Part shown: piece by piece, positions 18,902-27,250 of the stretch
How the letters are laid out: each line of letters begins with the position of its first letter
How positions within the stretch are numbered: the first letter of the stretch is position 1
NCBI GenBank assembly: GCA_937879855.1
Contig: CALFMO010000005.1
Coordinates: forward strand, 124,001-188,000
Direction of reading: 5' to 3'
DNA: 64,000 bases
Source: an uncultured Acidobacteriaceae bacterium
GTDB lineage: Bacteria > Acidobacteriota > Terriglobia > Terriglobales > Acidobacteriaceae
Notes under the pieces: generated by a model
Told to the model about the DNA's origin: nothing
The model's database searches: none
The model's input: only the letters and a program-made list of their open reading frames with translations
Program-made: the position numbers and the translations under genes

Positions 18902-20332
18902 TCAGCAGGCGCCGTTTTCGCAGTTGTGCCAGTACATATCCCAGCCCAGATACCGCGTGGTCGCTTCGTAAACGGCCGCTGAAACGGTGGAGAGATTAGC
19001 GGCTACGTGGTGTTCAAAAGCGCGTTCACAGATGAAGTGCAGCAAGCGTTGCATATTCGGAATCTCGACGACTCCTGCGCCGCCGAAGGTATTCAACGTA
19101 TCATCGGTGAAGCGCCCCTCGCCGACATAACCCCGCATCTTTCCGGAGAGATCGTCGGTGGAAAAGCGGGCAAAGCTCATTCTTTCCGGCTTGATTAACC
19201 CGACGCAGGTTCCGAATGTATTTTGTTTGCCGACGGTGCCGGCAATGATTTCCTGAAAGTCCATCTTTACCGAGCGGAAAAAGTGTTTTGGCAGGTTTGA
19301 ACAATGGAAGCACACCGCTTTGTTCGGATCGGATCCGTAATTGTTATTCCAGTCAAGGAGCGCGGAGGGGGTACCGGAAGCAAGTTGCAGAGCGTGCATT
19401 CCGAGCACACCGCAGATATCGACTTCACAAGCGCTGGAGAGGAGTTGTTCGCTCATCATGCTCATAACCGTGCAGGGAACAACGCCAAGATTCTCTTCAA
19501 TGGAAGTCCAGCACTGCACCGCGCTGATGCTCACTTCTGTGGCTGCCTTCCATTGGTCCACAACGGCGGCGAGTTTGGCCATTTTCAATAATGCCGCTGC
19601 CGGAGTGCTGCCGGTGTCGACGTACTTCTTGATCTCCGCAAGCTTAAGCTGAGCCTGATCGTCGGTGTCTTTCATGCGCTCGATGCGGCCGAGCACTTCC
19701 GAAAGATCGAGTGTCTCGATCGAAATGCCTTGCGATTCCAGAATCTTTTCGCTGTAACGCACCGTGTTGAACGCCGCCGGACGGGCGCCAATGGCGCCAA
19801 CTCGCAGATTACGGAATCCCTTCACTACCCGGCAGACTGCGGTGAACCAATCTAGGTCTCGGGCGAACTCGGGAGAGTCGGGACTTTCGGTGTGCAACGT
19901 AGTCAGGGAATAAGGGATGCCATACTGACGGAGGTTGTTGCAGGCAGACATTTTTCCGCAGAAGCTGTCGCGGCGCGAGGCGATCGTCATCTTCCGTGGA
20001 TCGTCGGGTGTCGCCTGAATGAGCACTGGGACAGGGAGATCAGCTAGGCGCAGCGTGTCGGCGATTGCGCGTTCTTCTCCGAAATTGGGTAGGGTCACGA
20101 TGACCCCGTCGATGCGCTCCGAATTGCGTTTGAACAAATCCGCGCAACGCCTGGACTCTTCCCGCGTCTCGACGGCCCCGTATTTGCTTTGCTCCGGAGT
20201 TAGCGCTACGGCGTCAATTCCGCGTGCCTGCAGAACTCCGAGCATCTCTTCTCGCCCACTCTTGGCCAAATGATCGGGAAAGAAGCCTCGGTTGCCTACA
20301 ATAAGGCCCAGCGTCATTTTCCTGTTGGCCAT
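18902..20332 (-). CDS. L-fucose/L-arabinose isomerase-family protein
   Basis: A 476-residue cytoplasmic protein of the L-fucose isomerase-related family (aldose-ketose isomerases using Mn2+). Two Rossmann-like domains are suggested by LGLIVGNRGFFPDHL and LRVGAIGARPAAFNTVRYSEK. Likely metal/active-site acids lie in TSIEENLGVVPC (Glu ~279/280) and CEVDICGVLGMHALQLASG (Asp ~305). It is shorter than true FucI (~590 aa) and belongs to the looser family whose members act on arabinose, fucose or other sugars, or are uncharacterised. With four arabinose-releasing hydrolases nearby, L-arabinose is a reasonable but unproven substrate. A promoter and one of the three identical operator sites lie just upstream. 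Confidence 0.75.
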   Translation of the reverse strand: MANRKMTLGLIVGNRGFFPDHLAKSGREEMLGVLQARGIDAVALTPEQSKYGAVETREESRRCADLFKRNSERIDGVIVTLPNFGEERAIADTLRLADLPVPVLIQATPDDPRKMTIASRRDSFCGKMSACNNLRQYGIPYSLTTLHTESPDSPEFARDLDWFTAVCRVVKGFRNLRVGAIGARPAAFNTVRYSEKILESQGISIETLDLSEVLGRIERMKDTDDQAQLKLAEIKKYVDTGSTPAAALLKMAKLAAVVDQWKAATEVSISAVQCWTSIEENLGVVPCTVMSMMSEQLLSSACEVDICGVLGMHALQLASGTPSALLDWNNNYGSDPNKAVCFHCSNLPKHFFRSVKMDFQEIIAGTVGKQNTFGTCVGLIKPERMSFARFSTDDLSGKMRGYVGEGRFTDDTLNTFGGAGVVEIPNMQRLLHFICERAFEHHVAANLSTVSAAVYEATTRYLGWDMYWHNCENGAC

Positions 20333-20370
20333 AAGCTCCCCTTTTCGGACGTGCCCCGTCAGCGAGACCA

Positions 20371-20382
20371 GTAATCGTTTAC
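20371..20382. promoter_or_regulatory. LacI-type operator, site C (isomerase gene)
   Basis: GTAATCGTTTAC, identical to the site at 4224 and the exact reverse complement of the lacI-upstream site. It lies 38 bases upstream of the start codon at 20332 and 12 bases after the -10 hexamer. Confidence 0.75.
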
Positions 20383-20394
20383 CCGTTGGGTGCT

Positions 20395-20423
20395 ACATTA
20401 TTCCCAAGCCGCAGCAAATGCAA
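20395..20423 (-). promoter_or_regulatory. candidate promoter of the isomerase gene
   Basis: On the minus strand: -35 TTGCAT (20418-20423), 17-base spacer, -10 TAATGT (20395-20400). The hexamers are weak; the spacing to the operator supports the call. Confidence 0.4.
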
Positions 20424-20620
20424 CCCCAGGGTATTGTGAGTCGCGTTAGCCGGGAAGTTGTCTCTGTATTGTTTCGATCTCGAGACCTGGAAGATTTGAA
20501 CAGAGATTCGTAATCTCCGAAGCAATCGGTCCGAAGAGGCGGACTCCTCCCGCGTCAACCCTCCAACGTTGGGATCACAACCGAGTCCGTTGACCTATCC
20601 TGTCCTGCGAGGCTTCGGTC

Positions 20621-20632
20621 GAAAACGTTTGC
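20621..20632. promoter_or_regulatory. possible auxiliary LacI-type operator, site K
   Basis: GAAAACGTTTGC, a near-palindrome with central CG, 239 bases upstream of site C. It could support looping, or be chance. Confidence 0.3.
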
Positions 20633-20749
20633 TCATTTCTACTACCATGCGACGCGGCCATCTAACGTTGCACCCCAAGGAAGTGGCACTTCATTCGCGG
20701 TAAACAGAGGCGACGGTCTTTTCCGAGCAGTGATGCTAAAACGTTCAAT

Positions 20750-22984
20750 CTAGAAACGCACTTCGACGCGGTTGCCGTCAAAGATCACATTCTTCTCTGT
20801 TCCAAACACATTTATGGAGATGTTTCGCAACGGCGGAAGCATGCGCGACCCCGGTACAAGAGTGAGCGTCAAGGTTCTTGATGCATGGTTCCAGTTTAGT
20901 CTCGTCCCCATCCACCCGCCTTTGCGGTAGTTGAACGAACGACCATCATCTTCGTACAAAAGAAACGATCCGTCGGCGCCGGGATAAATTGAAATTGACA
21001 AAGGCTGGTCCACCGTCTCGTTGGTGTGCTGCTTGACCGGGCCAAGCGGCAGAACAGTTCCAGCGGCAATATAAAGCGGCATCGTTTCAAGGTCGACAGA
21101 ACGCCTGATCTCGCGCCCTCCTTCCACGCGCTCGTTCGACCAGAAGTCGTACCAGTTGCCGCGAGGAAGATAGACGGAGCGCGCCGTGGCTGCCTTCTCG
21201 ACTACCGGGGCGACGAGAATTTGCGGTCCCCAGAGATACTGATCCTGGCGAGCAACCGCGATCGGATCGTCCGGATAATGCAACCAGAGTGCGCGCATTA
21301 TGGGCATCCCAGTGGTAGCGCACTCGCGTACGGCGCTGTACAGGTAGGGCAGCATGCGGTAGCGGAGTTCAAGGTATTTTCGGCAAATCGGTTCGACCTG
21401 CGGGTTGTGGAGTTGGCTGGCATCCGGAACGGCGGCTCCATCGTAGTTGCCGATCTCAACCGGGCCAGGATCTCCCGTATTCCAACCCCAGGGCAGGCGA
21501 AGTTTCCAGGTGCGCCCATGAGAGCGGAATAATGGACAGAACGCTCCGAATTGAAACCAGCGTACATACAATTCGGCGGTGAACTCCGGCGTAGGAACGA
21601 AACCTCCGATATCGGTGCCCCAATACGGAATGCCGGTGAGCGATGTGTTGATGGCGATGGGAATTTGCGTCTTCAGCGTTTCCCAGGTGGAGTACACATC
21701 ACCGGACCATAGAAACGATGCGTAGCGCTGCATTCCGGCATAACCATTCCGATGCAGAGCATACGGACGTTCATTTGGGCGGTCAGTCTGCGGACCTTCC
21801 CAGTGCATCCGGTTGCGCGCCAGCCGCGACGCGATGTCCAAGGGATCGCCTTCGTCAGGCCACCAGCCGTCAACTCCCATCGCGAAATCTTTGCGGTGCG
21901 CATCCCAGTAACAACGAGCTTCTTCCGCATCGAACGAGACCGCTTCGCAGGAATCGTGAACCGTACCACGGAGTTTGTCGGTCAGGATTACGTCGTGAAG
22001 CACAACGCGAAAATTGTCCTCATGCAACTTTTCTATGATTTGCTTCGGATCGGAGAAGACCCGCGAGTTCCAGGAGAACGATCCATTTTCTGTGTTCCAG
22101 CCCGACGGGCAGAAGCCGGTGCCAAGATAAATCAGCGCGTCGCATGGAAGTTTCTTTTCCCGGAATGTCTTGGCTTCGGCGAGGACTTCCTCGCGGTTGG
22201 CCAGAGTGCGATGCGATTGCTGGTATCCGAAACTCCACAATGGCGGCATTTCAGGATGGCCCGTAAGCCGGGCGTATTCAGCCATGATGGTGGGAGGATC
22301 TGGGGAAGCGACGAAGAAAATATCGAGAGCCGCATCGGGATTCGAGGGCTGAAACTTGCTTTGCGGTCCGCTGAAATCGAATGTCCCGAACGGCTGATGG
22401 ACGAACATCGCCCAACCTGCAGCACTAATGATCCACGGAATGGGAACCCGTCCACCGTGCGTGGCGAGGCGATAGCCTCCTTGTCCGCTTTTCATCGGGT
22501 CAATGGATCCCCGGCGATCGAACTGTGGCCCGCCTTCGCCGAGTCCGGACAGCGGTGAAGTTCCGGTGGCAAAAGAGACGGTGCCGCTATCGCGTTCAAT
22601 CTCGATCTTTTGAAGCTCTCCGCCGTTGGCAGTTGAAATCGCAAACGTAATTGGACTGGTTGAAACGTGAACAAGAAGCCTGCCGGATTTGAATTCCTGG
22701 GCAGGAGAGTTATTACGCAAGCGTGCGATGGGCTCGCCCCACGAGGTTTGGACCAGCGATCCATCGTAAGGAACTGCGACGGTTTTTCCGCGTGCGACGG
22801 GCATCACTGAAAGGCGCACGGTGTTTTCACTGATGGAGGTGACGTGAATCTCTCGATCCGAAGAGGATTCGCGGAGAAGAGTATTCGCAGCCGACGCGCC
22901 GCGCGGGAGCACGAGCGCGGTAGAGCAGGCAGCCAGGTGCTTTAACAGCCGCCGTCGGTTCCAGCGCTGCGTCATCCAGTCCAT
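20750..22984 (-). CDS. Tat-exported GH31 alpha-glycosidase (alpha-xylosidase/alpha-glucosidase type)
   Basis: A 744-residue retaining alpha-glycosidase. The N-terminus RWNRRRLLKHLAACS is a twin-arginine signal. The catalytic domain has FSFGYQQSHRT-like entry sequence (WSFGYQQSHRTLANREEV), nucleophile Asp near 377 in GWWPDEGDP and acid/base Asp near 429 in FLWSGDVYSTWE, followed by the conserved PYWGTDIGGF and WFQFGAFCPLFRSHGR. C-terminal beta domains follow (LPRGNWYDFWSNERVEGG). Alpha-xylosidases and alpha-glucosidases cannot be separated safely from this. It lies 12 bases after the dehydratase gene on the same strand, so the two form an operon controlled from the divergent region at 24713-24820. 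Confidence 0.88.
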   Translation of the reverse strand: MDWMTQRWNRRRLLKHLAACSTALVLPRGASAANTLLRESSSDREIHVTSISENTVRLSVMPVARGKTVAVPYDGSLVQTSWGEPIARLRNNSPAQEFKSGRLLVHVSTSPITFAISTANGGELQKIEIERDSGTVSFATGTSPLSGLGEGGPQFDRRGSIDPMKSGQGGYRLATHGGRVPIPWIISAAGWAMFVHQPFGTFDFSGPQSKFQPSNPDAALDIFFVASPDPPTIMAEYARLTGHPEMPPLWSFGYQQSHRTLANREEVLAEAKTFREKKLPCDALIYLGTGFCPSGWNTENGSFSWNSRVFSDPKQIIEKLHEDNFRVVLHDVILTDKLRGTVHDSCEAVSFDAEEARCYWDAHRKDFAMGVDGWWPDEGDPLDIASRLARNRMHWEGPQTDRPNERPYALHRNGYAGMQRYASFLWSGDVYSTWETLKTQIPIAINTSLTGIPYWGTDIGGFVPTPEFTAELYVRWFQFGAFCPLFRSHGRTWKLRLPWGWNTGDPGPVEIGNYDGAAVPDASQLHNPQVEPICRKYLELRYRMLPYLYSAVRECATTGMPIMRALWLHYPDDPIAVARQDQYLWGPQILVAPVVEKAATARSVYLPRGNWYDFWSNERVEGGREIRRSVDLETMPLYIAAGTVLPLGPVKQHTNETVDQPLSISIYPGADGSFLLYEDDGRSFNYRKGGWMGTRLNWNHASRTLTLTLVPGSRMLPPLRNISINVFGTEKNVIFDGNRVEVRF

Positions 22985-22996
22985 TGCCTCCTTCGA

Positions 22997-24712
22997 TTAG
23001 TGCGAGTCGCGGGCGACGCGAGCTCCGCTGCGGCCAACAAGAAAATCCAGATCCGCGCCCACATTTGCCTGCTGTACGTGTTCGACGTATAGCTTTTCCC
23101 ATCCGCGCGTCGGAGTCGGCGGAGCTGTCCACTGGGCCCGACGGCGGGCGAGCGTTGCATCATCGACATCCAGGCGAATTACTCGCTGCGCAACGTCGAG
23201 CGTGACGAAGTCTCCGGACTGTACTAGCGCGAGTGGCCCGCCTGCTGCTGCTTCCGGTGAGATGTGCAGAACAACTGTGCCGTAGGCAGTGCCACTCATG
23301 CGCGCATCCGAAATACGCACCATGTCGGTCACGCCTTTTCGCAAGAGTTTGGGAGGAAGCGGCATATTGCCGACTTCCGCCATGCCGGGGAACCCGCGCG
23401 GTCCGCAATTCTTGAGAACCATGACACAGCTTTCATCGACATCGAGTGCGTCGTCATTGATGCGGGCGTGAAAATCCTCGATGGACTCGAAGACCACCGC
23501 GCGGCCACGATGCTGCAGGAGATGAGGGCTGGCCGCGGATAGCTTCATTACCGCACCGTCGGGCGCAAGATTGCCTCGTAACACGGTAATCCCGGCATTT
23601 TCTTTGAACGGTTTCGCGAAGGCGTGAATCACGTCGCGATTCCAGCAGGGCGCTTCTTTGACATTCTCCCAAATGGACTTTCCGTTGGCGGTGAGAGCGT
23701 CGCGATGCAACACCCCTGCTTCTCCCATTTCTTTGAGAACCGCGGGAAGGCCGCCCGCGTAGTAGAGATCCTCCATCAAATACTTGCCGGAAGGCTGCAG
23801 ATTCACGAGGCAGGGAAGCTTTGCGCCAAGCTGTTCGAAGTCGTCGAGCTTGAGCGGGACACCGATGCGGCCCGCGATTGCGATCAGATGAATGACTGCG
23901 TTCGTCGATCCGCCGATGGCTGCATTCGTTCGGATCGCGTTTTCAAATGCTTCGCGCCTCAGAATGCGAGACATACACAGATCTTCGCCAACCATCTCGA
24001 CGATCCGGCGTCCAGTCAACTGCGCCAGCGTATTTCGCCGCGCATCCACGGCGGGAATTGCCGCATTTCCCGGCAAGCTCATGCCCAGGGCTTCGACCAT
24101 GTTTGCCATGGTGGAGGCTGTGCCCATGGTCATGCAGTGGCCTTTGGAGCGGTGCATGCAGCTTTCGGCCTCGAAGAATTCGGCAATCGGCATCTCTCCG
24201 GCCCGCACTTGCTCGTGCATTTGCCAAACGCCGGTGCCCGACCCGAGATCGTGGCCGTGAAACTTGCCTGAGAGCATGGGGCCGCCGGACAGTCCGATCG
24301 TGGGTAGGTCGCACGACGCCGCGCCCATAAGAAGCGACGGCGTTGTTTTGTCGCAACCCATGAGAAGAACGACGCCGTCGACAGGATTGCCTCGAATAGA
24401 CTCCTCTACGTCCATGCTCGCGAGATTGCGGAAGAGCATGGCTGTGGGACGCAATAGAGTCTCGCCGAGCGACATGACCGGAAATTCCAGAGGAAAGCCG
24501 CCAGCTTCCCACACGCCGCGCTTCACATACTCGGCCAGTTCGCGAAAGTGTCCATTGCACGGCGTGAACTCGGACCAGGTGTTGCAAATCCCAATTACCG
24601 GCCGGCCATCGAACAAGTCATGGGGCCATCCCTGGTTTTTGATCCAGCTTCGGTACATGAACCCCATCTTGTCCTGGCGACCAAACCATTCCTGACTACG
24701 GAGTTTTTTCAT
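22997..24712 (-). CDS. IlvD/Edd-family sugar-acid dehydratase, likely L-arabinonate dehydratase
   Basis: A ~571-residue [2Fe-2S] dehydratase that converts an aldonate to its 2-keto-3-deoxy acid. Candidate cluster cysteines are at about 52 (FTPCNGH), 120 (LLMGCDKTT) and 193 (SKGHCMTMG). Their spacing (68, 73) equals that I recall for Rhizobium L-arabinonate dehydratase Cys59/127/200. The Edd/IlvD pattern GGSTNAVIHL and the C-terminal DARMSGTAYG are present. I use the ATG at 24712; a TTG at 24727 would add five residues. First gene of an operon with GH31, divergent from the transporter operon, with an operator-like site between. Dihydroxy-acid dehydratase (IlvD) is less likely given this context. 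Confidence 0.82.
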   Translation of the reverse strand: MKKLRSQEWFGRQDKMGFMYRSWIKNQGWPHDLFDGRPVIGICNTWSEFTPCNGHFRELAEYVKRGVWEAGGFPLEFPVMSLGETLLRPTAMLFRNLASMDVEESIRGNPVDGVVLLMGCDKTTPSLLMGAASCDLPTIGLSGGPMLSGKFHGHDLGSGTGVWQMHEQVRAGEMPIAEFFEAESCMHRSKGHCMTMGTASTMANMVEALGMSLPGNAAIPAVDARRNTLAQLTGRRIVEMVGEDLCMSRILRREAFENAIRTNAAIGGSTNAVIHLIAIAGRIGVPLKLDDFEQLGAKLPCLVNLQPSGKYLMEDLYYAGGLPAVLKEMGEAGVLHRDALTANGKSIWENVKEAPCWNRDVIHAFAKPFKENAGITVLRGNLAPDGAVMKLSAASPHLLQHRGRAVVFESIEDFHARINDDALDVDESCVMVLKNCGPRGFPGMAEVGNMPLPPKLLRKGVTDMVRISDARMSGTAYGTVVLHISPEAAAGGPLALVQSGDFVTLDVAQRVIRLDVDDATLARRRAQWTAPPTPTRGWEKLYVEHVQQANVGADLDFLVGRSGARVARDSH

Positions 24713-24788
24713 GGGTGCACGACTCAAGAATTCTTTAGAAGAATTGAAGATTGTTGAAAGCGTTCCGATGATATCGTAAATCCCTCAG

Positions 24789-24800
24789 GTAAACGTAATC
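24789..24800. promoter_or_regulatory. LacI-type operator, site E (divergent sugar-acid operons)
   Basis: GTAAACGTAATC: the left half-site is intact, the right half degenerate. It lies between the divergent dehydratase and transporter genes, 21 bases before the transporter start, so one site could control both operons. A weak rightward promoter (TTGAAA 24754-24759, TAAATC 24777-24782) precedes it. Confidence 0.45.
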
Positions 24801-24820
24801 TCACTCTGCGGAGCCGGCAC

Positions 24821-26059
24821 TTGGTGCGTTGGAGGATTGCTGTTCTAGTAAGCGCGGCGATTGCAATCAGCTACCTCGATCGCCAGACTCTTCCGGTAGC
24901 CGTGAATGCAATTGGGAAGGATATCCCGCTCTCGAATCAGCAATTCTCTACGTTGCAATCTGCATTTCTGTTTTCCTACGCCTTCATGTACGCCGGTGGC
25001 GGAAAGCTGACTGACGTCTTGGGAACGCGTCGCGGCTTCACGGTGATCATGATTTTCTGGTCGCTGGCGTGCGCGAGTCACGCGTTGGCCTTGAGCTTCG
25101 CGATGCTGGTGCTGAGCCGGTTCCTGCTTGGCATCGGAGAAGGAGGCGGTTTTCCTGCAGCCACGCGGGCAGTCGCGGAATGGTTTCCAACCGACGAGCG
25201 GGCGACTGCGATGGGCATTATCAATGCGGGAACGGCCGTCGGAGCGGTGATCGCCCCGCCGCTGATTGCTGTCATCATCACATTCTTGACTTGGCGATGG
25301 ATATTTGTGATTACGGCCGCCTTTGGCCTGCTCTGGACCGCATGGTGGCGCTTGTCATATTTCTCCCCAGAGAAAGATTCGAAACTGAGTGGCCACAGTG
25401 GCGACGAATTCGCAACGAGTCTGCGTTGGATGGATTTGTTGCGGATCCGTGAGGTGTGGGGGATGGTCGCGGCGAAATTTCTGAGCGATGCGGCCTGGTA
25501 CTTCTATCTTTTCTGGTTGCCCAAATATCTATACGACGCCCGCGGCTTCGACATCAAGGCGGTCGGTGCGTTCGCGTGGATTCCGTACGCGGCTGCAGGA
25601 ATCGGTTGTCTGATGGGCGGGTGGTTTTCAAGTTTTTTGGTGCGTCGCGAGTTCTCACTGAGTGCAGCGAGAAAACTGGCGCTGGGGTTGAGCGCATCGG
25701 TGATGCCGCTTGTGATTTTCGTTCCCCACGTCGCCGTGACGTGGGCCATCGTAATCTTCAGCGTGGCGTATTTCGGGCAGCAGTCATGGTCAACACTCGT
25801 GATGGTGCTGCCCACCGATCTTCTGCCGCGGCGTGTGGTCGGTTCCGTCGCGGGGCTGGTTGGCTTTGGGGGAGCGATGGGCGGAATCGTATTTGGGCAA
25901 CTGGTGGGCTATTTGCTGGATCACGGCATCGGCTATAAGGTTGTTCTTACGCTCGCCGGGATGTTTCATGTCGTCGCCTTCGTTATTATTCTGGTCACGA
26001 TTCCTTTGTTCCAGCCTGCCGATATTGAGCGGAGATTGACGTATCAGGGAGCACGATGA
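24821..26059 (+). CDS. MFS transporter, sugar-acid (ACS-family-like)
   Basis: A 412-residue inner-membrane protein with about twelve hydrophobic segments, for example IAVLVSAAIAISYLDR at the start and VGYLLDHGIGYKVVLTLAG near the end. SYLDRQTLPVAV and the loop FPTDERATAMGIINAGTAVG match the anion:cation symporter branch that moves hexuronates, galactonate, tartrate and similar acids by H+ symport. The start is TTG at 24821 or GTG at 24824. Its stop overlaps the next gene's ATG (ATGA), so it is co-translated with the RhmD-like dehydratase. A sugar-acid substrate such as an aldonate is inferred from its partners. Confidence 0.85.
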   Translation: MVRWRIAVLVSAAIAISYLDRQTLPVAVNAIGKDIPLSNQQFSTLQSAFLFSYAFMYAGGGKLTDVLGTRRGFTVIMIFWSLACASHALALSFAMLVLSRFLLGIGEGGGFPAATRAVAEWFPTDERATAMGIINAGTAVGAVIAPPLIAVIITFLTWRWIFVITAAFGLLWTAWWRLSYFSPEKDSKLSGHSGDEFATSLRWMDLLRIREVWGMVAAKFLSDAAWYFYLFWLPKYLYDARGFDIKAVGAFAWIPYAAAGIGCLMGGWFSSFLVRREFSLSAARKLALGLSASVMPLVIFVPHVAVTWAIVIFSVAYFGQQSWSTLVMVLPTDLLPRRVVGSVAGLVGFGGAMGGIVFGQLVGYLLDHGIGYKVVLTLAGMFHVVAFVIILVTIPLFQPADIERRLTYQGAR

Positions 26060-27228
26060 AGATTAAGGAAATTCGAACGCGCGTGTTCCGATGGCGCGGT
26101 AAGACGGTGCCGTTGCCGCCGCATTTCTGCACGAATCCCATGGATGTGCTGCAGTTGCCGCAGGCGTCGATGGGCACGTTCACCTTCCACGGTTGGCTCG
26201 TCGTCGAGATTTTCAGCGATGACGGTCTGGTAGGAATCGGCAACGCCGCGCTCGCCCCGCAAGTCACCGAACAGATCATCGATCTTCATTTGAAGCCATT
26301 ATTAATAGGTCAGAATCCGTGGGATATCGAATTCCTCTGGCAGCACATGTATCGGAAGACGATGGCATTTGGGCGCAAGGGGATTGGGATGGCGGCCATC
26401 AGTGCCGTCGACATCGCTCTGTGGGATCTCTTGGGCAAGTCTGCGAAGCAGCCCGTGTACCGGTTGCTGGGAGGCAGAACGAAGCCGCGGATTCCGGTTT
26501 ACGCGAGCCGTCTGTATGCCACCGAGCTTGGTGCACTCGCCGCCGAGGTGACGCGTTATAAGAGTGAAGGCTACAAAGCCATGAAGCTTCGCTTCGGATG
26601 GGGGCCGACGGATGGGGCCGCGGGGATGCAGCGTAATCTCGAACTGGTTCGGACCGTTCGCGAAGCTGTGGGGAACGAGATCGATGTGATGGCAGACGCC
26701 TACATGGGCTGGACACTCGACTACGCAAAAAGGATGCTTCCGTTGCTTGAACCATTTCAGCTTCGCTGGCTTGAAGAGCCCGTCATTCCCGATGACATCC
26801 ATGGGTATGCCGAGTTGAAATCCTACGGACGAATCCCGATCGCCGGAGGCGAGCACGAATTTACTCTGTATGGATTTCGCGATTTGCTGGAGGCGAGTGC
26901 AGTTGACTACATCCAGTTCGATACGAACCGCGTGGGTGGTATCACGCAGGCTCGTAAAATTGCGGCGCTGGCCGAAGCCTACTCGGTTCCTGTGATTCCT
27001 CATGCCGGGCAAATGCATAACTACCACGTGGTCATGGCCAGTCTCAATTCTCCGATGGCGGAGTATTTTCCTATGGTCGATGTCGAAGTCGGGAACGAAC
27101 TCTTCTGGTATCTCTTTGCCGGCGAGCCGAAGGCAAAAGATGGTTTCATCAATCTGGATGATGACGTGCCAGGCCTCGGGCTCTCGATCGATGAGTCCAG
27201 GTTGCAAGATTTCGAAATTGTCGAATAA
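26056..27228 (+). CDS. enolase-superfamily dehydratase, L-rhamnonate-dehydratase-like
   Basis: A 390-residue Mg2+-dependent acid-sugar dehydratase of the mandelate racemase group. Metal ligands are readable as Asp ~214 (VMADAYMGW), Glu ~240 (RWLEEPVIPDD) and Glu ~266 (IAGGEHEF). The His next to the third ligand (~267) and His ~316 (VIPHAGQMHNYH) match the arrangement I know from RhmD (E280-H281 and H329), as does an early His at ~23. KLRFGWGPTDG is also RhmD-like. L-rhamnonate, L-mannonate, L-lyxonate or a related acid are possible substrates. It overlaps the transporter stop by four bases and is followed by the FAH-family gene. Confidence 0.8.
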   Translation: MKIKEIRTRVFRWRGKTVPLPPHFCTNPMDVLQLPQASMGTFTFHGWLVVEIFSDDGLVGIGNAALAPQVTEQIIDLHLKPLLIGQNPWDIEFLWQHMYRKTMAFGRKGIGMAAISAVDIALWDLLGKSAKQPVYRLLGGRTKPRIPVYASRLYATELGALAAEVTRYKSEGYKAMKLRFGWGPTDGAAGMQRNLELVRTVREAVGNEIDVMADAYMGWTLDYAKRMLPLLEPFQLRWLEEPVIPDDIHGYAELKSYGRIPIAGGEHEFTLYGFRDLLEASAVDYIQFDTNRVGGITQARKIAALAEAYSVPVIPHAGQMHNYHVVMASLNSPMAEYFPMVDVEVGNELFWYLFAGEPKAKDGFINLDDDVPGLGLSIDESRLQDFEIVE

Positions 27229-27250
27229 TGCGTGGAGCGGATCAAGTTCT

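Larger units (their letters stand above)
20333..20749. other. 417-base intergenic region between GH31 and isomerase genes
   Basis: No gene is seen. It holds the isomerase promoter (20395-20423), operator site C (20371-20382) and a second operator-like sequence GAAAACGTTTGC (20621-20632) 250 bases away. Confidence 0.5.
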
